Source: UBA4744 sp035282865
GTDB taxonomy: Bacteria; Actinomycetota; Acidimicrobiia; Spongiisociales; UBA4744
Reading direction: 5' to 3'
NCBI GenBank assembly: GCA_035282865.1
Contig: DATEVB010000161.1
Coordinates: 1-6,309, forward strand
Length of the DNA: 6,309 nucleotides
The notes under the pieces: generated by a model
Database searches by the model: none
Told to the model about the DNA's origin: nothing
Seen by the model: the letters and a program-made list of their open reading frames with translations, nothing else
Made by a program: the position numbers and the translations under genes
Shown here: positions 1 to 4,620 of the stretch, one piece after another
Numbering within the stretch: position 1 is the first letter of the stretch
Layout of the letters: each line of letters opens with the position of its first letter

Positions 1-183
1 ATCAAACACCTCCTCAACTGGTCGCCCGAAGTACCTGGCGAGTCCCATTGCCAGAGGAAGGGAAGGTGTATATCGCTCCGTTTCGATCGAATTGATCGTC
101 TGTCGCGACACTCCGATCACCTCGGCCAGCTGCCCTTGTGATAGCCCGGCATCCTCGCGCAGGCTTCGGATGTGGTTCCTCAC
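1..183 (-). CDS. Small XRE-family (Cro/C1-type) transcriptional regulator, cut by left window edge
   Basis: A DNA-binding regulator; 61 codons are visible and the C-terminus lies outside the window. Reading on the minus strand from GTG at 183, the protein begins VRNHIRSLREDAGLSQGQ and continues through a classic helix-turn-helix: LSQGQLAEVIGVSRQTI at about residues 14-30, then NSIETERYTPSL and the FGRPVEEVFD end typical of the compact YozG-like XRE regulators (about 65-75 residues in total). Little is therefore missing. The GTG was chosen because the protein starts exactly as this family does, and because a -35/-10 pair places transcription start at or next to the GTG, implying a leaderless message. 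It is divergent from the toxin-antitoxin pair to its right. Members of this family often repress themselves and a neighbouring membrane protein; the target here is not visible. The family call is firm and the role is inferred. Confidence 0.9.
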   Translation of the reverse strand, partial: MRNHIRSLREDAGLSQGQLAEVIGVSRQTINSIETERYTPSLPLAMGLARYFGRPVEEVFD

Positions 184-190
184 CCCTGTA

Positions 191-219
191 AAGTTAGCTT
201 GTCAGCCAGGACCTGTCAA
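191..219 (-). promoter_or_regulatory. Promoter of the XRE regulator
   Basis: On the minus strand a perfect -35 TTGACA (219-214) is followed after 17 nt by TAACTT (196-191), which fits the actinobacterial TAnnnT -10 box. The -10 ends 7 nt before the GTG at 183, so transcription should begin at or within a base of the start codon. This was read directly from the sequence; activity is inferred. Confidence 0.65.
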
Positions 220-231
220 GTCTCCTTGTCA
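199..231 (-). promoter_or_regulatory. Three TGACA-type direct repeats over the XRE promoter, candidate operator
   Basis: On the minus strand the words TGACAA (231-226), TGACAG (218-213) and TGACAA (204-199) recur at 13 and 14 nt spacing. The middle copy overlaps the -35 box and the last lies in the spacer, where a bound repressor would block RNA polymerase. Autorepression by the adjacent XRE protein is the simplest reading. The repeats are short, so chance cannot be excluded. Confidence 0.4.
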
Positions 232-248
232 CCCGCGATGATCGCGGG
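232..248. repeat. Perfect GC-rich hairpin between the divergent regulator and toxin-antitoxin genes
   Basis: CCCGCGA (232-238), loop TGA, TCGCGGG (242-248): a perfect 7-bp stem with a 3-nt loop. It has no T-run on either side, so it is not a classic intrinsic terminator, though actinobacteria do use tail-less hairpins. It sits just upstream of the XRE promoter and could insulate the two divergent units or bind a protein. The structure is certain and the function unknown. Confidence 0.4.
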
Positions 249-274
249 GGTAGGGGGGAATCTGATTCTTCCTT

Positions 275-369
275 GTACCTGGGGTTGCACTTGCCCCTCC
301 GACATGAACCCCAAGTACCTGGGATGTCCCTGCCGCCACGTGATCCTCTGACCGGTGGTACAGACCGGT
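275..369. repeat. Cluster of short repeats in the region upstream of mazE
   Basis: This stretch has no credible gene. It contains a 9-bp direct repeat GTACCTGGG (275-283 and 315-323). It also has an imperfect inverted repeat of 11-bp arms (TACCTGGGGTT at 276-286 against AACCCCAAGTA at 307-317, one mismatch). A 7-bp direct repeat GACCGGT (350-356 and 363-369) contains the palindrome ACCGGT. These could be binding sites or remnants of earlier insertions; nothing in the sequence decides between them. Confidence 0.3.
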
Positions 370-428
370 TGAGCCTGCGGATCGCACAGAGGTCGCATCC
401 TGCTTCTGAGCTGTCCGACGGGGGAGAC

Positions 429-446
429 GTAGACGTATTGGTCTAC
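429..446. promoter_or_regulatory. Perfect inverted repeat in the mazEF promoter, candidate antitoxin operator
   Basis: GTAGAC (429-434), 6-nt spacer GTATTG, GTCTAC (441-446). The left arm covers the -35 box and the right arm lies in the -35/-10 spacer. Ribbon-helix-helix antitoxins bind such short two-fold sites as dimers and repress their own operon, usually more strongly with the toxin bound. The repeat is seen directly; binding by the adjacent antitoxin is inferred. Confidence 0.55.
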
Positions 447-465
447 TATCAGGTATACTCGACCT
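430..465 (+). promoter_or_regulatory. Promoter of the toxin-antitoxin operon, apparently leaderless
   Basis: TAGACG (430-435) matches TTGACA at four of six bases. After 18 nt comes TATACT (454-459), a strong -10. The antitoxin ATG at 466 begins 6 nt after the -10, so the message should start at the ATG itself, and no Shine-Dalgarno sequence precedes the gene. Confidence 0.6.
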
Positions 466-702
466 ATGAGTACCACCATCAGGGTGAGCGAGAGCACCCG
501 CGATCGGTTTGCACGGCTGGCGGATTCCACCGGACGTCCGATGACCCAGCTGTTGGATGAGGCAGCCGATGCACTGGAGCGTCGCCTCTTCTTCGACGAG
601 ATGAATGAGCGGTTCAGCGTACTTCGTCACGATGCGGCGGCCTGGGCCGCTATCGAAGCGGAGCGTGCAGTTGAACACGGTGCTGCCAGTGATCGGTCTT
701 GA
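466..702 (+). CDS. mazE: MazE-type ribbon-helix-helix antitoxin
   Basis: Antitoxin expected to bind and neutralise the endoribonuclease encoded directly downstream and to repress the shared promoter. The 78-residue protein starts with the ribbon strand TTIRVSESTRDRF (about 3-15), followed by two helices (RLADSTGRPMTQLLDEAADALERRLF, about 16-42), the standard ribbon-helix-helix DNA-binding fold that dimerises. The remainder (DEMNERFSVLRHDAAAW onward) is charged and probably flexible, as in the toxin-binding tails of MazE antitoxins. The ATG start is supported by the family N-terminus and by a -10 box 6 nt upstream (leaderless). The stop codon overlaps the toxin ATG by one base (TGATG), which couples their translation. 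The gene symbol is by family, not by orthology to the E. coli protein, whose DNA-binding fold differs. Confidence 0.85.
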   Translation: MSTTIRVSESTRDRFARLADSTGRPMTQLLDEAADALERRLFFDEMNERFSVLRHDAAAWAAIEAERAVEHGAASDRS

Positions 703-1040
703 TGACACCGCGGCGAGGCGAGATCTGGCTGGTTGACTTCGGTGAGCCGATCGGACGGGAACAATCCGGCCGTCGCCCGGCCGTGGTGATTTCGGCAGAT
801 GCGCTCAATGAGAGTCCAGCCGGTGTGATTATGGTCGTTCCCTGCACGACCACCCGTCGAGCCCTTCCGTCACACATCGAGATCGATTCTGGAGATTCGG
901 GCCTAGACGTCGTGAGCTATGCCAAATGCGAGGACCTCAAGTCGGTTTCCGAGCAGCGGCTGATCACCCGTCTCGGGCAGGTCGGCCCTCATGTGATCTT
1001 CGAGATCGGGCGGATAATTCGTTTTCTACTCGAACTCTGA
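702..1040 (+). CDS. mazF: MazF/PemK-family endoribonuclease toxin
   Basis: Sequence-specific mRNA interferase that cleaves RNA when its antitoxin is lost. The 112-residue length is normal. The N-terminal strand PRRGEIWLVDFGEPIG and the loop GREQSGRRPAVVIS (about 18-31) are family hallmarks; R24 or R25 corresponds to the conserved catalytic arginine. VVPCTTTRRALPSHIEI (about 45-61) carries the conserved threonine, and SVSEQRLITRLGQV (about 81-94) is the usual C-terminal block. All key positions are present, so it looks active. The ATG at 702 overlaps the antitoxin stop. A TTG three bases earlier (699) is in frame but less likely. There is no strong ribosome-binding site, so expression depends on coupling to the antitoxin. 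The cleavage site cannot be read from the sequence. Confidence 0.92.
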   Translation: MTPRRGEIWLVDFGEPIGREQSGRRPAVVISADALNESPAGVIMVVPCTTTRRALPSHIEIDSGDSGLDVVSYAKCEDLKSVSEQRLITRLGQVGPHVIFEIGRIIRFLLEL

Positions 1041-1113
1041 ACCGTAATTCGTTGCCGAGGAATGTTTCGAGGCGCCGGCGTTCCTGGGCGGTCTCAATGA
1101 TCCAAAATCCCAC
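964..1113 (-). CDS. Doubtful short ORF opposite the 3' end of mazF
   Basis: A 49-codon frame beginning GTG at 1113 with a good ribosome-binding site (AGGAG, 5-6 nt upstream) and starting GFWIIETAQERRRLETFLG. The frame stays open further upstream to the stop of the neighbouring minus-strand gene, without another start. It overlaps the last 77 nt of mazF antisense and resembles no family I recognise. It could be a small protein, the 3' remnant of a lost gene, or chance. It is the only candidate content in the 196-bp gap between the convergent genes. Confidence 0.15.
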   Translation of the reverse strand: MGFWIIETAQERRRLETFLGNELRFRVRVENELSARSRRSHEGRPARDG

Positions 1114-1236
1114 GGTTGCTCCTGTTTCGGGTTCGCTGCGGACGATGCTGCGGTAGCTCTCCAGTTCGCGGTCGCGCTTGGCGATCCGTTTCCGAATCCA
1201 CCTCTTCCAGGTCGGAAACTCAGATTCGGTGGTCGA

Positions 1237-1809
1237 TTAGACGACCGAGTCCGACGCTAGTCCGACTTCTGTGTCTCCCAGTACCTCACGATGACCTATG
1301 CCGAGGGTCTTGATCCACCGCTGCTGCCCGCTGGTTAGGGCAATGAAGAAACCCAGCTCGACCAGTTCCGGCTCGGTGAAGTATCGGTGCAGGTCTCCCC
1401 ACAGCGTGTCGTCGGCGAGGTCTGAGTCCCACAGGATGGCGCTTGTATACCGCAAAGCCACTTTCTCCCGATCGGTGAAATGGTCCGAGTCCTCGAAGCG
1501 TAGGAGTTCGTCGTAGTCGGCTTCGGTGAGCCCTTGCCGTCCAGCCTGGACGGACCGTTGAACACCTCAGTATTTGCATTCGATCGATTTGGAGACATAA
1601 ACCCTGCACAGCTCCTTCAGCGAGTGGTCGACCACCCCGTCGAGGAACGTGGCGCGCCACGCGTTGGTGAAGGCATGGAGAACAGCCGGGACATGAGATC
1701 GGATCGTCTGGCTCTCGGGGCGAGGAGTGCTGTGCAAGCGGCCGTGCTCAATGATCTCGCGATCCTCCGGTGCTAACGAATCGAGGTCCGGATAGCTGAT
1801 ACGTGGCAT
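1237..1809 (-). CDS. Carboxymuconolactone decarboxylase/AhpD-like selenoprotein with CxxU redox motif
   Basis: A predicted thiol/selenol redox enzyme of the AhpD-like alkylhydroperoxidase superfamily, cytosolic (no signal peptide). Read through, it is 190 residues, beginning MPRISYPDLDSLAPEDREII. The only interruption is TGA at 1569-1567, codon 81, giving C78-K-Y-U81. Protein similarity to the family continues on both sides in the same frame (before: LKELCRVYVSKSIECKY; after: GVQRSVQAGRQGLTEADY, then ending EVGLASDSVV). E66 lies 12 residues before C78, matching the Glu118-Cys130-Cys133 spacing of M. tuberculosis AhpD. The position of the AhpD histidine (137) is R85 here. Start: ATG with GGAGAGG 5 nt upstream. 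It lies 74 nt downstream of the ABC remnant on the same strand. The alternative is a nonsense mutation. The substituted position, the intact frame and a SECIS-like stem favour selenocysteine, though no Sec machinery is in view. A frame-naive gene caller would split it. Confidence 0.82.
1537..1569 (-). promoter_or_regulatory. UGA(Sec) codon with predicted bacterial SECIS hairpin
   Basis: After the in-frame TGA (1569-1567) the mRNA contains CCGUCC (1553-1548), loop AGGCU (1547-1543), GGACGG (1542-1537). This is a perfect 6-bp stem, or 7 bp with a GGC loop if the A-U closes. The loop starts 19 nt after the UGA and has G in its second position. That fits the known bacterial SECIS pattern: a stem just downstream of UGA and a small apical loop with a G near its start, as in E. 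coli fdhF. SelB would bind it to insert selenocysteine. The hairpin is seen directly; function is inferred. Confidence 0.72.
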
Positions 1810-1814
1810 GGGTG

Positions 1815-1821
1815 CCTCTCC
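1815..1821 (-). promoter_or_regulatory. Ribosome-binding site of the CMD selenoprotein
   Basis: GGAGAGG on the minus strand with 5 nt to the ATG at 1809. It fixes the start and shows that the reading frame is equipped for translation, which argues against the gene being dead. Confidence 0.7.
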
Positions 1822-1883
1822 ATGGGGGTTCAGGTGACCCTAGCGGGGCTGGGTGGTATCCGTCGCCGAACCCGGCCGTTCGC

Positions 1884-2250
1884 TCACCGCTCGTCGAAGA
1901 CGGTGATGACCCCGAGTAGTTGGCCACCCATACGCGGCGAGGCGCTCCATCGAAGGTGATCCCGATCGGATGGTGGGCAACCGCCTCAGTCTGGAGCACC
2001 GTCATGTCACTGGGGGCGCTAGTTACCTCAGCATCATGGGTGGCGACCACCACGGTGGTGGCGACCGGGCGGACCGCGAGCAGGGCGGGAGATGACGTGA
2101 GGTGGTCTGATCCAGCTGCCCGGTTGGTTCATCGGCTAGAACGAACGGGGTTTCACCTACTGGGGCTCGGGCCACGCAGAGTCGTTGCAGTTCTCGGCCC
2201 GGCTGGTTCAGATTCGTCCGGAGAATCCGAGTGGAATTGTGACCACTCAA
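1884..2250 (-). pseudogene. Chimeric remnant: ABC-transporter ATPase C-terminal part joined to a beta-propeller C-terminal end
   Basis: On the minus strand from about 2220, the frame reads LNQPGRELQRLCVARA, a degenerate ABC signature (normally LSGGxQQR). FVLADEPTGQLD follows, the Walker B and D-loop of MacB/LolD-type ATPases. A one-base frameshift near 2090 is needed to reach TTVVVATHDAEV, the H-loop region. The same frame then runs into HHPIGITFDGAPRRVWVANYSG, a YVTN/NHL-like propeller strand. After a second one-base shift at the G-run 1910-1913 it ends VITVFDER-stop at 1884. Both shifts look like single-base losses in short homopolymers (CCCC to CCC, GGGGG to GGGG). Walker A and everything upstream are missing, because the fkb operon starts just to the right on the other strand. 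It cannot make a working transporter; sequencing error could explain the shifts but not the truncation. Confidence 0.7.
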
Positions 2251-2261
2251 AGTGGTATTCT
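2242..2261 (+). promoter_or_regulatory. Palindrome and possible -10 box upstream of the fkb operon
   Basis: ACCACT (2242-2247), CAA, AGTGGT (2251-2256) is a perfect 6-bp inverted repeat. It abuts and overlaps by one base TATTCT (2256-2261), which fits TAnnnT and would start transcription about 12 nt before the fkbK ATG. The -35 is poor (TGGAAT at 2232-2237). A repressor on the palindrome would block this promoter. The repeat is real; the promoter is tentative. Confidence 0.35.
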
Positions 2262-2269
2262 TTCACCCT

Positions 2270-2275
2270 GGGAGG
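2270..2275 (+). promoter_or_regulatory. Ribosome-binding site deciding the fkbK start
   Basis: GGGAGG, 4 nt before ATG at 2280. It selects this ATG over any of the 120 upstream in-frame codons, which are antisense to the ABC remnant and not family-like. Confidence 0.75.
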
Positions 2276-2279
2276 CGAA

Positions 2280-3176
2280 ATGAAGCTGAAACGGGTGGGC
2301 GTTATCGGAGTCGGCGTCATCGGCGTCGGTGTCGTTCAGGATCTAGCACAGAACAGTCACAACGTGCTCGCAATCGATATTGATGAGGCGGTCCTGGAAC
2401 GCGCCCAACATGACCTGCGTCGCAGGATCCGAGTCCATCACCTGACCGCCGGCACCGGTCAGCCACTCAGCGTGGCAGACGTTTTGGGTCATATCAGCTT
2501 CACCACCGATCTCAATCTGCTGAAAGACCGGCAGTTCATTATCGAGAATGTCACGGAGGACTGGGACGCCAAACGACATGTGTACGAGCAGATCGATCGG
2601 ATCAGCGACCCTTCCTGTGTGTTCGCCGCTAACACCTCCGTCATCCCGATCACCAAGATCGCGGCGGCCACCAACCGGGCCCCGCGCGTGATCGGCATGC
2701 ATTTCATGAACCCCGTTCCGCTCAAACCGGCAGTCGAGGTGATTCGCGGCTACCACACTTCGGACGAGACCGTTGAAACGGCGACTCAGCTCCTGTCTCA
2801 GATGAACAAATCGGCAATCTTGGTCAACGATTCACCAGGGTTTGTCTCGAATCGGGTACTGATGCTGACGATCAACGAGGCTGCATTCGTGTTGTACGAG
2901 GGCATTGCCACCGCTCAGAAAGTGGACGCCATCTTCAGAGAATGCTTCGGACATGCGATGGGACCACTCGAAACGGCCGATCTGATCGGAGTCGATACGA
3001 TCCTCCGGTCCATCGAGATGCTGAGAAGCGAATTCGAGGACAGTAAGTACAGGCCGTGCCCGCTTCTCAGGACAATGGTGAACGCGGGAGAGCTGGGCCG
3101 CAAGAGCGGAAGAGGGTTCTACTCATATCAACAGCCACAGACCGATGGACAAGGGGATGTACATGGACGCGAGTGA
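2280..3176 (+). CDS. fkbK: 3-hydroxyacyl-CoA dehydrogenase family enzyme, FkbK-like (glyceryl-ACP oxidation)
   Basis: NAD-dependent dehydrogenase that in methoxymalonyl- and hydroxymalonyl-ACP pathways oxidises an alcohol of the glyceryl unit carried on the discrete ACP. The protein has 298 residues, normal for the family. A Rossmann fold opens the chain with G10-V-G12-V-I-G15, followed by an acidic strand end (AIDIDE, about 31-36). S120, H141, E153 and N191 show exactly the spacing of the catalytic Ser137/His158/Glu170/Asn208 set of human 3-hydroxyacyl-CoA dehydrogenase, within ANTS, GMHFMNP, EVIRG and SPGFVSNR. The C-terminal helical domain (from about 184) includes HAMGPLETADLIGVD. Everything needed for catalysis is present. 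It is the first gene of the operon and its end overlaps the ACP start by 14 nt. The substrate is inferred from context, because sequence alone would also fit a fatty-acid beta-oxidation enzyme. Confidence 0.9.
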   Translation: MKLKRVGVIGVGVIGVGVVQDLAQNSHNVLAIDIDEAVLERAQHDLRRRIRVHHLTAGTGQPLSVADVLGHISFTTDLNLLKDRQFIIENVTEDWDAKRHVYEQIDRISDPSCVFAANTSVIPITKIAAATNRAPRVIGMHFMNPVPLKPAVEVIRGYHTSDETVETATQLLSQMNKSAILVNDSPGFVSNRVLMLTINEAAFVLYEGIATAQKVDAIFRECFGHAMGPLETADLIGVDTILRSIEMLRSEFEDSKYRPCPLLRTMVNAGELGRKSGRGFYSYQQPQTDGQGDVHGRE

Positions 3177-3411
3177 GGCGCGGACGCGATTGGAGGATTT
3201 CGTTGTCCGATCGCTGGGAAAACCGAGCCTGACCGGCAGCGACAATATCTTCGAGGTAGGTGAAGCGACCTCACTGTATTCGATGGAGTTGGTGCTTTTC
3301 ATAGAAGAGAAGCTGGGAATCCCCCTTGAAGACGAAGACTTAGAGCGAGATAACTTCGCGACGATCGACGCCATGGGCAAGATGATCGAACGGAAGCTCC
3401 GAGTGTCGTGA
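3163..3411 (+). CDS. fkbJ: Discrete acyl carrier protein, FkbJ-like
   Basis: Carries the three-carbon extender-unit intermediates as thioesters on a phosphopantetheine arm. The 82-residue protein has the ACP helix pattern: helix 1 at about 4-18, the loop SDNIFEVGEATSL, helix 2 YSMELVLFIEEKLG (about 39-52), and the acidic LEDEDLERDNFATIDAM leading to the last helix. S37 in TSL takes the place of the usual DSL serine; the preceding Asp is Thr here. The ATG at 3163 was chosen because AAGGGG (3151-3156) lies 6 nt upstream. ATGs at 3145 and 3157 are in frame but lack a placed ribosome-binding site. It overlaps fkbK by 14 nt, so translation is coupled. Its position between the two dehydrogenases is the standard arrangement for this pathway. 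Confidence 0.88.
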   Translation: MDASEARTRLEDFVVRSLGKPSLTGSDNIFEVGEATSLYSMELVLFIEEKLGIPLEDEDLERDNFATIDAMGKMIERKLRVS

Positions 3412-3433
3412 TATCCGAACCGGGCAGAACGAG

Positions 3434-4579
3434 ATGAAGATTGAGCTCACCGTACGCCAACAACAGCGGAAGGACCGCTTCCGGTTGTTTGCCGATACCC
3501 ACATCGCTCCAGTGGCAGGAGATTTCGACCGCCAGGAGGCGATCACCGACGAAGTGGTAGAGCTTGTGGCGCGTAACGGACTACTCGGATCACATCTTCC
3601 GACGGAGCACGGCGGACGGGGATTCGACATGATCTCCTATGGGCTCCTCCACGAGGCTTTGGGTCGGGCCTGTTCGTCCACCCGTTCTCTGCTCACGGTG
3701 CACGACATGGTCTGCGAGGCAATCCTCAGGTTGGGTAATGCCCAGCTGCGCCAGGCTTGGCTTCCGGTTCTGGCTTCTGGCAAAAAGATCGGCGCTTTTG
3801 CGCTGACCGAACCCGAAGTGGGCAGCGACGCCGGCAGCCTACAGACCACGGCAACGCAGGACGGAGATGATTACGTTCTCAACGGCCGTAAGAAATGGAT
3901 CAGCTTTGCGCAACTTGCCGATGTCTTTCTGGTCGTGGCCCGAGTTGGTCGAGGAGGTCCTATCGGCGGCTTTCTGGTTCCCGCCGATGCTCCCGGCCTG
4001 ACCGTCACCCCCATTACCGGCATGTTGGGGCTTCGGGCATCGATGCTGGGCGAACTGGATTTGACAGCTTGTCCTGTCCCATCCTCGGCGCGGGTAGGAC
4101 CGGCCAAGATGCCGTCCGGCCTCGTGGTTGCTACCGCCCTCCAGTTGGGTCGCTACAGCGTCGCATGGGGTTGTGTCGGGATAGGAGAGGCATGTCTCGA
4201 AGCGTCCTTTCGGTACAGCGAAACGCGTGAGCAATTCGGGGTCCCTATCTCCAAGCACCAGTTGATCCGCCGGATGCTCACCAACATGCTCACCGACGTT
4301 CGAGCCGCTCGACTCCTCTGTTATGAGGCGGGATACCTCGCCCAGGACCGCAAACCCGGCACGGTTGAGGCCACTCTGATCGCCAAGTATTTCTCGTCGC
4401 GGATGGCTACCCGCGTCGCCGGTGACGCCGTGCAACTCCACGGTGCAAGCGGTGGGAGTGCCGAACAGCCCGTGGAGCGTTACTTCCGGGATGCCCGACT
4501 GATGGAGATCATCGAAGGCAGCACCGAGATTCAGCAGATAACGATCCCGAAATACGGTCGACAGGCGTACGCAGATTAG
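3434..4579 (+). CDS. fkbI: Acyl-CoA dehydrogenase family flavoenzyme, FkbI-like
   Basis: FAD-dependent dehydrogenase acting on the ACP-bound glyceryl-derived unit rather than on an acyl-CoA. FkbI homologues belong structurally to the acyl-CoA dehydrogenases but work in extender-unit oxidation. The 381 residues cover all three domains: an N-terminal helical domain (to about 118), the beta domain with the signature AFALTEPEVGSDAG (121-134) and WISF (155-158), and the C-terminal helical domain with REQFGVPISKHQ (265-276) and AVQLHGASGG (332-341). E361 in MEIIEGSTEIQ occupies the position of the catalytic base in the medium-chain branch, and R265-Q267-F268 are FAD-contact positions in the family. 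It starts 22 nt after the ACP stop; its own ribosome-binding site is weak, suggesting coupling. The ordinary fatty-acid role is the alternative, made unlikely by its neighbours. Confidence 0.9.
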   Translation: MKIELTVRQQQRKDRFRLFADTHIAPVAGDFDRQEAITDEVVELVARNGLLGSHLPTEHGGRGFDMISYGLLHEALGRACSSTRSLLTVHDMVCEAILRLGNAQLRQAWLPVLASGKKIGAFALTEPEVGSDAGSLQTTATQDGDDYVLNGRKKWISFAQLADVFLVVARVGRGGPIGGFLVPADAPGLTVTPITGMLGLRASMLGELDLTACPVPSSARVGPAKMPSGLVVATALQLGRYSVAWGCVGIGEACLEASFRYSETREQFGVPISKHQLIRRMLTNMLTDVRAARLLCYEAGYLAQDRKPGTVEATLIAKYFSSRMATRVAGDAVQLHGASGGSAEQPVERYFRDARLMEIIEGSTEIQQITIPKYGRQAYAD

Positions 4580-4609
4580 ATCACAAGGCACCACATGAGA
4601 ACCAACGGT

Positions 4610-4615
4610 GGGAGG
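4610..4615 (+). promoter_or_regulatory. Ribosome-binding site of fkbH
   Basis: GGGAGG with 5 nt to GTG at 4621. It decides for a GTG start; the HAD motif then begins at residue 11, as usual for the family. Confidence 0.75.
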
Positions 4616-4620
4616 CGGGA

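Noticed and set aside
216..530. Minus-strand ORF with a hydrophobic N-terminal segment opposite mazE
   Set aside because: The hydrophobic part is just the antisense of the antitoxin start and promoter. It overlaps both promoters and matches no family.
699..701. TTG start for mazF one codon upstream
   Set aside because: The following ATG overlaps the antitoxin stop as TGATG, the normal coupled arrangement, and gives the usual MazF N-terminus.
1567..1569. The TGA in the CMD gene as a simple nonsense mutation (pseudogene)
   Set aside because: It falls exactly on the redox cysteine position, the remaining 109 codons stay open and family-like, the gene has a good ribosome-binding site, and a SECIS-like stem follows. 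It is kept as the alternative, not the call.
1920..2279. In-frame N-terminal extension of the fkbK protein by 120 residues
   Set aside because: The extension is antisense to the ABC/propeller remnant and has no family similarity. The ATG at 2280 has GGGAGG 4 nt upstream and starts directly at the Rossmann strand.
3145..3162. Earlier ACP starts at 3145 or 3157
   Set aside because: AAGGGG at 3151-3156 is correctly placed only for the ATG at 3163, and the extra residues are not typical of ACPs.
3839..4594. 251-codon minus-strand ORF opposite fkbI
   Set aside because: It is a codon-bias shadow of the acyl-CoA dehydrogenase gene: low-complexity, no recognisable domain, no ribosome-binding site.
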